Virus record (IMG/VR): IMGVR_UViG_3300032288_004867
Span: 1-59,347 of that record
Source of the DNA: a virus
Length of the DNA stretch: 59,347 bases
Strand: one strand, 5' to 3'
The position numbers and the translations under genes were made by a program. Under the pieces are notes generated by a model, which did not search any database, was not told where the DNA came from, and saw only the letters and a list, made by a program, of their open reading frames with translations. This document shows positions 27,201-34,988 of this stretch, in pieces (within the stretch, counting starts at the first letter, position 1; every line of letters begins with the position of its first letter).

Positions 27201-30200
27201 TTATAGAAGAAAAATCACCACCCTTTTTAGCTACAGTTATTACTCTAGCGTCTTGACCAACTTCATAAAGTGGTGAATTGATATTTATTTTTGTTTTTAA
27301 AAAATTATCAGTACCTTGTATTTTACCAGTTGCACCAGAATGTACAATATTAACATCTGTTGTACAATTTTCAAAATTTAAAGCAATAGCATCTATACTA
27401 GGTGCTGAACCAATTTGAGGTGCATATATACCAGTTGACCATCTTTGAAAATTAACCGCAGTTAATCTTAAAAATCCACCATTTTCAACATAAAAACCAG
27501 TACCAGCAGCAGCACCAGCTGACTTTGTTAATAAACAACCGTTTACTATAAACCCACAATTTGCCGCATCAGCTTTAGCGAATATCAAACCAGTAGTTGT
27601 AGAAATACCACCATTTGTTGACGTTACGTTACGTAATTGCATCCTACCTATACCACTACCATTATTCGTAGCATAGAATCCAATTGTAAATGGATAACCA
27701 CCATATTTAACATTTGAACATTGTATAATAATGTTAGCACCACCATAAGCAACAACTTTAGCGTGTGTATAGTTTGAACCAAACCTAACATTTTCAACAT
27801 AAGAAATTGCAGTTGATTGTGGTGTTGTTGACGATGAATAAATAATAGCTGATACGCCAGTATCAGTACAACCTTGAACCTGACAATCAAATAATGCTGA
27901 TTGGTCACTTAAATGTATTAATGTTTGTGAAGAATCATTAGCTTCAATTATTGTTGATAATGAACTATCACCAACAACAGATACCCAAGTTGGTATTGTG
28001 AAAGGGTCTTCATAATATATACCACCAGAAACTTTAACAGTGTATGTATTTGCTGATGAAGAACCAGTAATACTTTCAACAGCTAATTTAATAGAATTAA
28101 AATCGACACCAGTACTACCAGTGAGTGCAACTGTTATTGTATTATTTGTGTTAATTAAACTATTAATTGTTCTAATCTCAACATCACCTGTTGTTGCGTT
28201 TCTAACTAACACATTATCTGTGTTTGTATTTGTGTTAGGTGTAACATTTATATTTAAATTAGGAACATATACAGTATCATTTGTTGAACCTGTAATATTT
28301 TGTCCACCTAATACCACACTTCTAGAACCAGTTACAACTGAATTAGTTGAATGTATAAATGAAGTTAAACCACTAGCAATTGAATAATAACCACCAGCAT
28401 GTGAATTTGAACCTAATGATTCTGAAGACCTACCCTCAGCATGTGAAAATTCACCAAGTGCTGTAGTTGCATAACCTTCAGAGTGACTATAATCACCAAA
28501 AGCACTTGTACCTAAACCTTCAGCATGAGCTGTTATACCACTAGCTTTAGAGCCACTACCTTCAGCATGTGAATAATCACCTATAGCTTCTGTATCTCTA
28601 CCTTCCGCATGTGATGCTAAACCACTAGCTGTTGTTGAATAACCCTCTGAGTGAGATGCTTGACCACTAGCTGTATTAATATAACCTTCAGCATGTGATT
28701 GATTACCAGTTGCTTTAGAACCACCACCCTCAGCATGTGATGCAATACCACTAGCTGTTGTACCAGAACCTTCAGCATGTGAACCAAGACCAGTTGTTGT
28801 TGTTCCAGTACCTTCAGTATGTGATGATGAACCACTAGCCACTGTCCAAGAACCCTCAGCATGTGAACTAAAACCTATTGCTTTGTTTAACCAACTTTCA
28901 GCATGTGAATAATCAGCATAAGCTGTTGAACCTAAACCTTCTACGTGTGCAGTATAACCAACAGCAGATGTACTTCTACCTTCAGCGTGTGAATGGTCAC
29001 CAATTGCTGTTGTTTCTCTACCTTCAGAATGTGATGTATCACCAATAGCTTTTGTTTGATAACCTTCAGAATGTGATGAATTACCAACTGATGTTGTTAA
29101 AAAACCTTCAGCGTGTGATGAATTACCACTAGTGATTGCTCTATATCCTTCAGCGTGTGATGAATTACCATTAGCTGTTGTTTCTTCACCTTCAGCATGT
29201 GAATAGTTACCTATTGCTGTGGTTAAATAACCTTCAGCTACTGAATAATCACCAGTCGCATCTAATCCACTATCATTATTTGCTTTAATTGAATATAATC
29301 CAGTTGAACCAGATGTAAATACTGCTAAAGGTAAGTTTAAATAAGTAGCTGCTGAAAATGTATTAGCAGTTAAACCATTTGTGAAATTAGTTGGGCCATT
29401 AATAGTACCACCACTAAATACAGCTGGTGGTAAATTTAAATAAGTAGCTGCTGAAAATGTATTAGCGGTTAAACCATTTAAGAAAATAGTGTTACCAACA
29501 ACAGTACCACCAGTAAATACAGCTGGTGGTAAATTTAACCATGTTGATGCTGATATAGCATTTATTAAAACATAATTAGTAAAATTAGTTAAACCAGTAA
29601 CTGTACCACCAGTAAATGTTGTTTCTGGTAAGTTTAAATAAGTTGTTGCTGATATAGTTGTTGCTGTTAAATTATTTAAATTTGTTTCACCACTAACAAT
29701 CAAATTACCACCAATATTAGTATCACCAGTTATTGTATATGAACCATTTAATTTTTTTGTATTCACCCAAACTGAAGAACCATTATATGAACCACGCATT
29801 AATAAATCACCTTGCGTTGATGCACTTATTCTAGCATCATGTAATTCATCTAATTCCCAACCATTTGAAATATTGATAAATATTGAACCAACTGTTGCCG
29901 AAACTCTAACAACATAACCAATTAAAACAATATGGTTTGGTCCTTTTGGTTTTATTGAAGTATATCCACCAGCAACTGTTGGTGAAAGAAATATAGCGGT
30001 ACCACCAGTTAAACCTAAAGTATTTAAATTACTTATTATACCGAATGTTGTTACATAACCTTCACTACCTGGTGCAATATTTCTATCAACCATACCAAGT
30101 GTTGTAACAGAGTATCCATCACTTGTTGCTATAGCCCTTTTGACTGATGGTCTATTTCCTTGTGAACCAGAAACATAAACTATTTCACCTTTTTGTAATG

Positions 30201-30762
30201 TTGTAGATTCAGCATTAAAAACTCTAACAATCTCTTCCTGACCAACTTGTAAATCTATAAGTCCAGTTCCAGTATCACCAACAGCAATGTTTAATGTACC
30301 AGTTCCAGCATCCCAATTTATTCTACCAGGTGATTGTGTTACAGTTGCACCAGTATTAAAATCAATATAATCAGTATATATAGTATTAGCTGTTAAACCA
30401 TTTTCAATAATAGTTGAACCAGTTATAAATACACTACCACTATAATTTAAATCTCCACGAACATAAACATCACCAACAAAATTTGTATCACCTGTAACTG
30501 ATAGTGCATAACCACCTGGTAATGATGAACCACTAATTGAAACATCCCCAGTTATATTAAAATTACCAGTAACTGTATCACCAGTCCTACTAATTCTATC
30601 CCAACCGATAGGTAAAATTGAATTTGCTGTAGTACCAGATGCATATAAAATAGCATCAGATGTATTTAATGCGATTTCACCAAGTTTTAAATCACCAGGT
30701 GATGGTATTTTTCCAGGTACATTAGACCTTTTTAAAAGGAATGTATTTTGTCTATTGGCCAT
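24295..30762 (-). CDS. Giant multi-domain tail fibre, 2155 residues
   Basis: The N-terminus (FLLKRSNVPGKIPSPGDLKLGEIALNT, quoted in part: KIPSPGDLKLGEIALN) is typical of phage fibres. Several ~33-residue modules ending SAATYLNLPP follow (about 350-480). Next are about 20 SHAEG repeats (about 507-794) with cap RSVVLGGQNITG. Two pectate-lyase-like beta-helix regions follow (about 880-1500; for example TVKVSGGIYYEDPF and IIEVGPGQFIENEI), then a DDHTQYLLVNGGRAMSGNL fibre motif (about 1780). The end (about 1985-2155) holds LGIGTSSPSEKLDVSG and two copies of an IFxQKSGxDLQFR unit. Beta-helix regions in phage fibres often bind or degrade polysaccharide; I see no catalytic residues. No S74 chaperone domain is present. 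Probably a main long tail fibre. Confidence 0.8.
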   Translation of the reverse strand: MANRQNTFLLKRSNVPGKIPSPGDLKLGEIALNTSDAILYASGTTANSILPIGWDRISRTGDTVTGNFNITGDVSISGSSLPGGYALSVTGDTNFVGDVYVRGDLNYSGSVFITGSTIIENGLTANTIYTDYIDFNTGATVTQSPGRINWDAGTGTLNIAVGDTGTGLIDLQVGQEEIVRVFNAESTTLQKGEIVYVSGSQGNRPSVKRAIATSDGYSVTTLGMVDRNIAPGSEGYVTTFGIISNLNTLGLTGGTAIFLSPTVAGGYTSIKPKGPNHIVLIGYVVRVSATVGSIFINISNGWELDELHDARISASTQGDLLMRGSYNGSSVWVNTKKLNGSYTITGDTNIGGNLIVSGETNLNNLTATTISATTYLNLPETTFTGGTVTGLTNFTNYVLINAISASTWLNLPPAVFTGGTVVGNTIFLNGLTANTFSAATYLNLPPAVFSGGTINGPTNFTNGLTANTFSAATYLNLPLAVFTSGSTGLYSIKANNDSGLDATGDYSVAEGYLTTAIGNYSHAEGEETTANGNSSHAEGYRAITSGNSSHAEGFLTTSVGNSSHSEGYQTKAIGDTSHSEGRETTAIGDHSHAEGRSTSAVGYTAHVEGLGSTAYADYSHAESWLNKAIGFSSHAEGSWTVASGSSSHTEGTGTTTTGLGSHAEGSGTTASGIASHAEGGGSKATGNQSHAEGYINTASGQASHSEGYSTTASGLASHAEGRDTEAIGDYSHAEGSGSKASGITAHAEGLGTSAFGDYSHSEGYATTALGEFSHAEGRSSESLGSNSHAGGYYSIASGLTSFIHSTNSVVTGSRSVVLGGQNITGSTNDTVYVPNLNINVTPNTNTNTDNVLVRNATTGDVEIRTINSLINTNNTITVALTGSTGVDFNSIKLAVESITGSSSANTYTVKVSGGIYYEDPFTIPTWVSVVGDSSLSTIIEANDSSQTLIHLSDQSALFDCQVQGCTDTGVSAIIYSSSTTPQSTAISYVENVRFGSNYTHAKVVAYGGANIIIQCSNVKYGGYPFTIGFYATNNGSGIGRMQLRNVTSTNGGISTTTGLIFAKADAANCGFIVNGCLLTKSAGAAAGTGFYVENGGFLRLTAVNFQRWSTGIYAPQIGSAPSIDAIALNFENCTTDVNIVHSGATGKIQGTDNFLKTKININSPLYEVGQDARVITVAKKGGDFSSIKSAVDYLIASATTSINSRYIIEVGPGQFIENEIDLTSTPYVSIVGSNIQTTQILPNTNNQHIIKIGQNNEVSFLSLSGAPSGYSGLYCYDIGDFAQAHKISFYDCDINLWVESVTQDTKFYGEYLDFNGTYTYGSKILSSNGFLALANLENYYNFPSSTGITYCNYASGSGATLSVFVADCQSNGVSGSTAYYIQDYAELNASTTTIDGFTYGVYNPNVGGGVRFDIDNASIVNGEWDLYIERVTTFGTFAGSSNHEKLYTQSTDVYWSFLDINDGEFDITRKASVTFADGTHTDFTTLIFDGSTMGVMEGGEITIVSGFTVSTAAGFGYLSKTLTPEIHKRIDWNNSQITLGANENKYIFINENGVLSNSGTRPNSIHNIVLGRVVTNSVGISFIDLSPSHSDHTSNRFGNLFREALGPIYALGSIVNENATPFKLDVTSGEYYYSTSEYLPSGGTQISFTQYYRDGLGGWNTSATTIVNNTSYDGNGSLSGLTTGYYTKHTLYVVGDGIYEKYFLVLGQNEYSTLVEAENALLPTPPSFFIDSVSQIANIYIEQGFSGITQIEDIRPVIGFKAGGVNASSVHGNLLGLGADDHTQYLLVNGGRAMSGNLNMGSNNITSVGTVDGVTVSAHATRHQFGGADQIGTTTPSANAIPYADVSGKLDSWVSTGSTTTLGKVKLSTSPVLVSNPIVVGENDLRFTTAFTGATFNNSTDTLTLNRNNGTSLLVNGFTDYYVTGGTYSSGTLTLNRNGLSDITINGFSTGSGSGTLTGSGITNKVAYWSGTSGLTYNINFHWDNSNSRLGIGTSSPSEKLDVSGKTKTTKLQVTSGATAGYVLMASDSNGNAYWSPSGGGGEVNTASNVGGANGIFYQKSGLDLQFRTLSAGTNVTITSGTTKLTINSSGEPNTASNLGSGNNIFAQKSGFDLQFRSIIAGSNITITSGSTSLTINSGYDFGLGFAQTINNYLT
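28380..29240 (-). repeat. SHAEG-coding 42-nt repeat array inside giant fibre
   Basis: About 20 in-frame 42-nt units between the shaft and beta-helix modules. It has the same N-cap (SVAEG) and C-cap (SFIHSTNS) as the stand-alone SHAEG proteins. Confidence 0.85.
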
Positions 30763-30785
30763 ATTTATGACATTATTATGTTAAA

Positions 30786-30831
30786 ACCTTATTTAAGGTA
30801 TATTATTAAAAAAGTAAAGGTTATATAACCT
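30786..30831. repeat. Two small palindromes in the leader of the giant fibre gene
   Basis: Perfect 14-bp palindrome AGGTTATATAACCT at 30818-30831 and a 6-bp stem with 2-base loop (ACCTTATTTAAGGT) at 30786-30799. Both lie between the promoter-like core and the ATG. They could be an operator or mRNA leader hairpins. Confidence 0.5.
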
Positions 30832-30837
30832 ATAAAA

Positions 30838-30844
30838 ATAAATA
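30838..30844 (-). promoter_or_regulatory. Putative late promoter core TATTTAT
   Basis: Minus-strand ATATTTATTTTTATAGG, 75 bases before the giant fibre ATG. The spacing is unusually long because of the leader palindromes. Confidence 0.45.
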
Positions 30845-30855
30845 TTAAATAAAAT

Positions 30856-30886
30856 AAAAAAGGTGGGTTATTAGCCCACCTTTTTT
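30856..30886 (-). terminator. Rho-independent terminator
   Basis: AAAAAAGGTGGG / CCCACCTTTTTT stem with a 7-base loop, 18 bases after the stop of the 653-residue fibre gene. It is symmetrical and could act on both strands. Confidence 0.85.
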
Positions 30887-30904
30887 ATTTTAAAAAATTT
30901 AATA

Positions 30905-32866
30905 TTAATATTGACCCCCATCTAAAATATCAAATTCGGCTAACACTCTCACACCATTTGGTGAACCTTCGTTTTTATTTGTGTTTCTAATTACAATATC
31001 ATTTAGTTGAGTAACCCAACCTCTATTATTGTACCCAGTTAATCCTGTATATTCTGAAACATTTGGAATATTACTAGGTGTTAAACCAGTAAGGTTTTGC
31101 ATTTGACCTATTGTAAAGTAAGTATTACCACTTGCAATACCATTACCATCTTGAATTCTAATACCTGAAGAAACTGAAGTTGCAATTGTAGAACCAGTAG
31201 GGTTATAGTTTAAAGTCACTTGCGGGTCTTCAACATATAATTCAGTAGTTGCAACAATTGTTTCAGTACCAAATACAGTTAAATTACCATGCACTGTTAA
31301 ATTACCAATACCAGGTGTGGATAATGAACCACCAGAACCAATTACTAAACCACCTTGACCAATGTTTGCGGTTGTACCTGATGCATTTTGAACATTAATA
31401 TTACCAACTGTTAAAGTATTTGCTGATTGAGAATATTCAAATCCAGATTCAGTTGTTAATTTACCAGAACCAGTTGTATAAACAACTCTATTAGCTGATA
31501 ATGTTGAAACTGTTAAACCTGTAACTGAACTTATTTGTGCAGTTAATGGTGATTCACCTTGATTTCTATCTATTGTAAAGGTATTATCACCTGGGTTATA
31601 TGTAAATCCAGTAACGTATGTATCTCTACCATCTATAATACTTAATAAGTTAGTACCACCACTATAAATTGTTGTGGCATCAATCGTTGATGCTGTAGTC
31701 GGACCTAAATATGTATTACCAGTTACAGTTAAATTACCATTTATTGTTAACCCACTCATTGAAGTGATAGTGACACTTAATGGTGCTTCACCTTCATTTT
31801 GATAAATTGTCAATGTATTTGCTGAAGCTGTGTAAGTATAAGCAGTAACATAAGTATCATTTATATCAATAGCACTTAAATCTAATGTATAAGCAGATAA
31901 TGACTCATTAGTGTTAAAATAAACAGTATCACCTATTAATGTTGCACCAGTTGTTTGAACATCAGTTAATCCAGTAATTGGAATATCAACATTATCATTT
32001 CTTTTTAAAGTTACAGTTGCATTTAAATTTTTACTATCATAAGAAACAGTACCACCAGTAACATAAGTGTCATTAACATCAATTGAACTTAAATCAACAG
32101 TATATGGTGTACCATCATTTCTATTAAATGTTATTAAATTAGTATTATTATCATAAGTACCACCAGTTGTATAAGTATCTTCACCTGATAAAGTATTAGG
32201 ACTATTTAATGGAACTCCATGATAATCTAAAGTAAATGTGGTATTATTACTATTGTCAGTTGCTGGTGTATAAGTAGCACCAGTAACATATACATCATTA
32301 GTTTGACTAAACCCAGTTAAATAATCAACATTAACTATTTCATTAGGGTTTGTACCACCTACATTTTGATAATAATAAGATGAACCACTAAGATTTGTTG
32401 TACCAGTTACCGTTAAATCACCAATAGTTAATGCTGTAAATGCGTTAATATTTACTGATACATTTGGTTTATTATTATTTAATTTTAATGTAAGAGTATT
32501 TGGTGTCCAAGTAGCTCCTGTAGTATAAGAGTCAACCGAATTTGCAATATCAGTAATATCAGCTAATACAAAACCATTTGTTGTACCAGATAAGAATTTA
32601 CCAGAAAGATTTGTTAATCCACTATATGATGTTATTTGGTTTCTAATTTTTAAATCATATAAATTAGAACCAACCTCAAAGAAGTTTGCATTTCCACCAG
32701 GTCCAGCTGGTGTCCATTCTGATGTTGATGAAGTTATACCTGAAAACATTAAAATACCGTCAGCGGTATTAACTATTGCTTCACCTTTTAATAATGTTGC
32801 CCCAGAAAACGGAGCACTAGGTACTGTATTATTTTTAATTACTAACCTGGTTTGTCTTGTTGCCAT
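30905..32866 (-). CDS. Tail fibre shaft protein, 653 residues
   Basis: The N-terminus (TRLVIKNNTVPSAPFSGATL, GEAIVNTADGILMFSG) is the same fibre-type opening as in the 2155-residue gene. The shaft is built of loosely repeated units with D(T/V)YVTGGTY...LTxxRNxGxP...VDLSSID, about 35-60 residues each. The C-terminal part has LTVHGNLTVFGTETIVATTE followed by a VEDPQVTLNYNPTGSTIATS segment. To my knowledge this pattern occurs in T4-like long-fibre and baseplate-attached proteins. The end FDILDGGQY matches the end of the next gene (DDILNGGNY). No SHAEG repeats. Probably a fibre subunit or connector between baseplate and distal adhesins. Own promoter and terminator. Confidence 0.7.
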   Translation of the reverse strand: MATRQTRLVIKNNTVPSAPFSGATLLKGEAIVNTADGILMFSGITSSTSEWTPAGPGGNANFFEVGSNLYDLKIRNQITSYSGLTNLSGKFLSGTTNGFVLADITDIANSVDSYTTGATWTPNTLTLKLNNNKPNVSVNINAFTALTIGDLTVTGTTNLSGSSYYYQNVGGTNPNEIVNVDYLTGFSQTNDVYVTGATYTPATDNSNNTTFTLDYHGVPLNSPNTLSGEDTYTTGGTYDNNTNLITFNRNDGTPYTVDLSSIDVNDTYVTGGTVSYDSKNLNATVTLKRNDNVDIPITGLTDVQTTGATLIGDTVYFNTNESLSAYTLDLSAIDINDTYVTAYTYTASANTLTIYQNEGEAPLSVTITSMSGLTINGNLTVTGNTYLGPTTASTIDATTIYSGGTNLLSIIDGRDTYVTGFTYNPGDNTFTIDRNQGESPLTAQISSVTGLTVSTLSANRVVYTTGSGKLTTESGFEYSQSANTLTVGNINVQNASGTTANIGQGGLVIGSGGSLSTPGIGNLTVHGNLTVFGTETIVATTELYVEDPQVTLNYNPTGSTIATSVSSGIRIQDGNGIASGNTYFTIGQMQNLTGLTPSNIPNVSEYTGLTGYNNRGWVTQLNDIVIRNTNKNEGSPNGVRVLAEFDILDGGQY

Positions 32867-32883
32867 TTTTTTTGTTTTTATTT

Positions 32884-32890
32884 ATAAATA
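32884..32890 (-). promoter_or_regulatory. Putative late promoter core TATTTAT
   Basis: Minus-strand AATATTTATAAATAAAAAC, 17 bases before the ATG at 32866. Nearly identical to the leader of the giant SHAEG gene. Confidence 0.55.
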
Positions 32891-32908
32891 TTATTATTAT
32901 ATTAAAAA

Positions 32909-33280
32909 TTAATAATTACCACCATTTAATATATCATCTTGTATAACTGAATTATTAGCAGTTATTATTCTATTATTACCTTCATCGTCTAACCCTAAAT
33001 TTAAATTAGGTGTATTAACTTGTATAGTTGATGTCCAAATTGTAGATTGACCATTAATTGTATTTATATTTCTAAATCTTTTTGATGGTGTACCAACATC
33101 ATAAGTATCTGTTGTTTTTGGTGTAATATTACCCTTTATTGCAATATCATTAGTTGATAATTCAATACTAGTATTACCACTACAACTAACAACCATATTG
33201 GTACTAATGCCACTACATGTGTTATCTTGTCCTTCAACAATGAATGTTACATTTAAACCGTTATCACCACAAGTATTCAT
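32909..33280 (-). CDS. Small fibre-related virion protein
   Basis: 123 residues. It has the fibre motif TYDVGTPSKRFRNINTINGQ and a C-terminal end DDILNGGNY that parallels the end of the 653-residue fibre (FDILDGGQY). It looks like a short relative or truncated paralogue of a fibre C-terminus. Four cysteines lie in the first 33 residues (C4, C17, C28 and another nearby), unusual for this region. It begins 2 bases after the gp15-like gene and ends 43 bases before the fibre gene. A small fibre connector or whisker is inferred. Confidence 0.6.
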   Translation of the reverse strand: MNTCGDNGLNVTFIVEGQDNTCSGISTNMVVSCSGNTSIELSTNDIAIKGNITPKTTDTYDVGTPSKRFRNINTINGQSTIWTSTIQVNTPNLNLGLDDEGNNRIITANNSVIQDDILNGGNY

Positions 33281-33282
33281 TT

Positions 33283-34335
33283 TTAAAGTCTATTACCTAT
33301 TAATGTGAAATCACTATCACTATTATTAATTCTAACGATTTGTATATTTACCAAATCACCATTTTGTATAATTATTGGGTTTATTATTGAAGTACCATTT
33401 AAAACAGTATTATTATTAACTTTAATTATAATTTTTGATATATTTTTATATTCAGCAATTGTATTAAATTTCAAATCATATTCTGAATTAAAATTAAAAC
33501 TAGTTGTTGAGTTTTTCTTAAACACAAAATTGAAATTGGCACAACCATCTAATGGGTTAACATTAGCTTTCATTTTAACTCTAGGTGCTTCATCTAATAA
33601 TTCAGTAACAACAAAAGCTCTATTAACAGTTGGTATAACTTGAAAATCAGCTTCATCTAATATGTAACCATATAATGATATTTCAAATGGTTGAACATAA
33701 AATCTTCTATTTTCAAAATCATCTATATTGCTTTCATCACCAACATTTTCCAAATGTACTGGCATTGGGTGACCATTTACTCTTATATAGTGTTGTCTAG
33801 ATTGAAAAATCTTTTGTACTAATTGATTTAATTTATTTAAATCCCTCATTCTATTACAAAATAATCTAACTTCATAAATTAAATCAACGGAAGTTGGTTG
33901 TGGTATTTTATAAGTATCAACACCAGTTCTACCACCTTCAAATGTTGGAACCTTTAAATATGTGTAAGTTCTTCTACCTGGAATATTAAATAAGCCAGCT
34001 TGATTTCTACCAGGTTGAGGATTTGGTTGCCTAACAATAGTAATAAAAGGCATTTTTATATCCCTATATTTATCTGAAAATTGCCATGTTTTACTAAATT
34101 CAGACCATCTTTGTAATGTTAAAAATAATACAGGAACTTTATCACCATCAATTGAAATTTCTAAATCATTTTCAATAAATTCAATGAAACTCGTATCCAT
34201 ATCTTCATACATTACACCTCTAGGTAAAAAAGTACCTTTATGCGAAATATCATCTAGATAACCCTGTCTTTGTTCAAAACCGTAAGGTTGTCTAACTATA
34301 TTTATATCTTTCCTAAATCCCTTTGGTACTGCCAT
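33283..34335 (-). CDS. Tail completion / sheath stabiliser candidate (T4 gp15-like)
   Basis: 350 residues. The pattern MPFITIVRQPNPQPGRNQAG, then VDLIYEVRLFCNRMRDLNKL...VQKIFQSRQHYIRVNGHPM, then ENRRFYVQPFEISLYGYILD parallels T4 gp15. In gp15, a similar predicted segment order (a 'YELSIFTR' strand, a long helix, then a 'SLTFEVNGW' strand) is seen; this comparison is from memory. T4 gp15 forms the hexameric terminator capping sheath and tube before head joining. The C-terminal ~90 residues are an extra beta domain (FNFVFKKNSTTSFNF...). It is flanked 2 bases on either side by virion genes and follows a gp14-like candidate, as in T4. Confidence 0.5.
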   Translation of the reverse strand: MAVPKGFRKDINIVRQPYGFEQRQGYLDDISHKGTFLPRGVMYEDMDTSFIEFIENDLEISIDGDKVPVLFLTLQRWSEFSKTWQFSDKYRDIKMPFITIVRQPNPQPGRNQAGLFNIPGRRTYTYLKVPTFEGGRTGVDTYKIPQPTSVDLIYEVRLFCNRMRDLNKLNQLVQKIFQSRQHYIRVNGHPMPVHLENVGDESNIDDFENRRFYVQPFEISLYGYILDEADFQVIPTVNRAFVVTELLDEAPRVKMKANVNPLDGCANFNFVFKKNSTTSFNFNSEYDLKFNTIAEYKNISKIIIKVNNNTVLNGTSIINPIIIQNGDLVNIQIVRINNSDSDFTLIGNRL

Positions 34336-34337
34336 AG

Positions 34338-34862
34338 TTAAACACCTCTAAATTCATTATAATCAATTGGGGCACAAAGAACTGTTCTAAATGCACCTTT
34401 ATATCCTAATATTGTGTGTGCGTTATCATAGTTTTTCTTACCATCATTAACAACACTGTAATACCTAACTTCATTTTCATTTACCGCATAACCAATATAA
34501 TCACCAAAACTTAATTCAATATCTAGTTCAGCTAATTGAGCATCATATATACCAAATTTTAATTGACCATCTTGAAGATATCTTAAAGAACCAGAACCAC
34601 TATTATAAGCTTTGTTTTCAGCTTCAGAAATAGTCGGTATAACTCTTAACTCAACTGGGGGTAAAAATCTTATACCATCAACAAATGATTCACCGTATAA
34701 ACTATCTTTAGTTGTTAAGTTTCTGTCAACACGATAAAGAATAACCGTAAAATTACCATCATCTTCAATAGCTTCTCTACCCATGTCTATTTCTAGGTTG
34801 AAGTCTTCTCTGCTAAAGAATTTGTTGTTTCTATTTATTGGTATTATTCTAGGTCTTGACAT
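34338..34862 (-). CDS. Neck protein candidate (T4 gp14-like)
   Basis: 174 residues, a compact beta-rich protein. A segment LSFGDYIGYAVNENEVRYYSV recalls the 'GDLIYFPMDNSLFEI' strand pair of T4 gp14, but it is shorter than gp14 (256) and the match is weak. The neighbour downstream, 2 bases away, is the gp15-like gene, and T4 has the order 13-14-15. A gp13-like gene is also close by, on the other strand at 37147. T4 gp14 with gp13 forms the neck that joins head to tail. First gene of this unit with a TATTTAT core 11 bases upstream. Function is inferred mostly from context. Confidence 0.4.
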   Translation of the reverse strand: MSRPRIIPINRNNKFFSREDFNLEIDMGREAIEDDGNFTVILYRVDRNLTTKDSLYGESFVDGIRFLPPVELRVIPTISEAENKAYNSGSGSLRYLQDGQLKFGIYDAQLAELDIELSFGDYIGYAVNENEVRYYSVVNDGKKNYDNAHTILGYKGAFRTVLCAPIDYNEFRGV

Positions 34863-34873
34863 ATCTTTTTTAG

Positions 34874-34880
34874 ATAAATA
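34874..34880 (-). promoter_or_regulatory. Putative late promoter core TATTTAT
   Basis: Minus-strand AATATTTATCTAAAAAAG, 11 bases before the ATG at 34862. Confidence 0.5.
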
Positions 34881-34910
34881 TTTACAATAATATAAATAGA
34901 TGATTTAAAC

Positions 34911-34940
34911 TTGATTTTTATTTAAAAATCATTATATTTA
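34911..34940 (+). promoter_or_regulatory. Host-type (Bacteroidota) promoter candidate
   Basis: TTG at 34911-34913, 19 bases, then TATATTTA at 34933-34940, one base from the Bacteroidota -7 box TAnnTTTG. It lies about 48 bases before the helicase start, where the late-type TATTTAT core is absent. Confidence 0.45.
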
Positions 34941-34988
34941 GTAGTATTTCATGTACAAATAACAATATAAATTAAAATATTTGAACAA

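Noticed and set aside
28040-28387. 115-residue plus-strand frame within the giant fibre gene
   Set aside because: Antisense to a continuous 2155-residue fibre frame, with no promoter core and no recognisable family.
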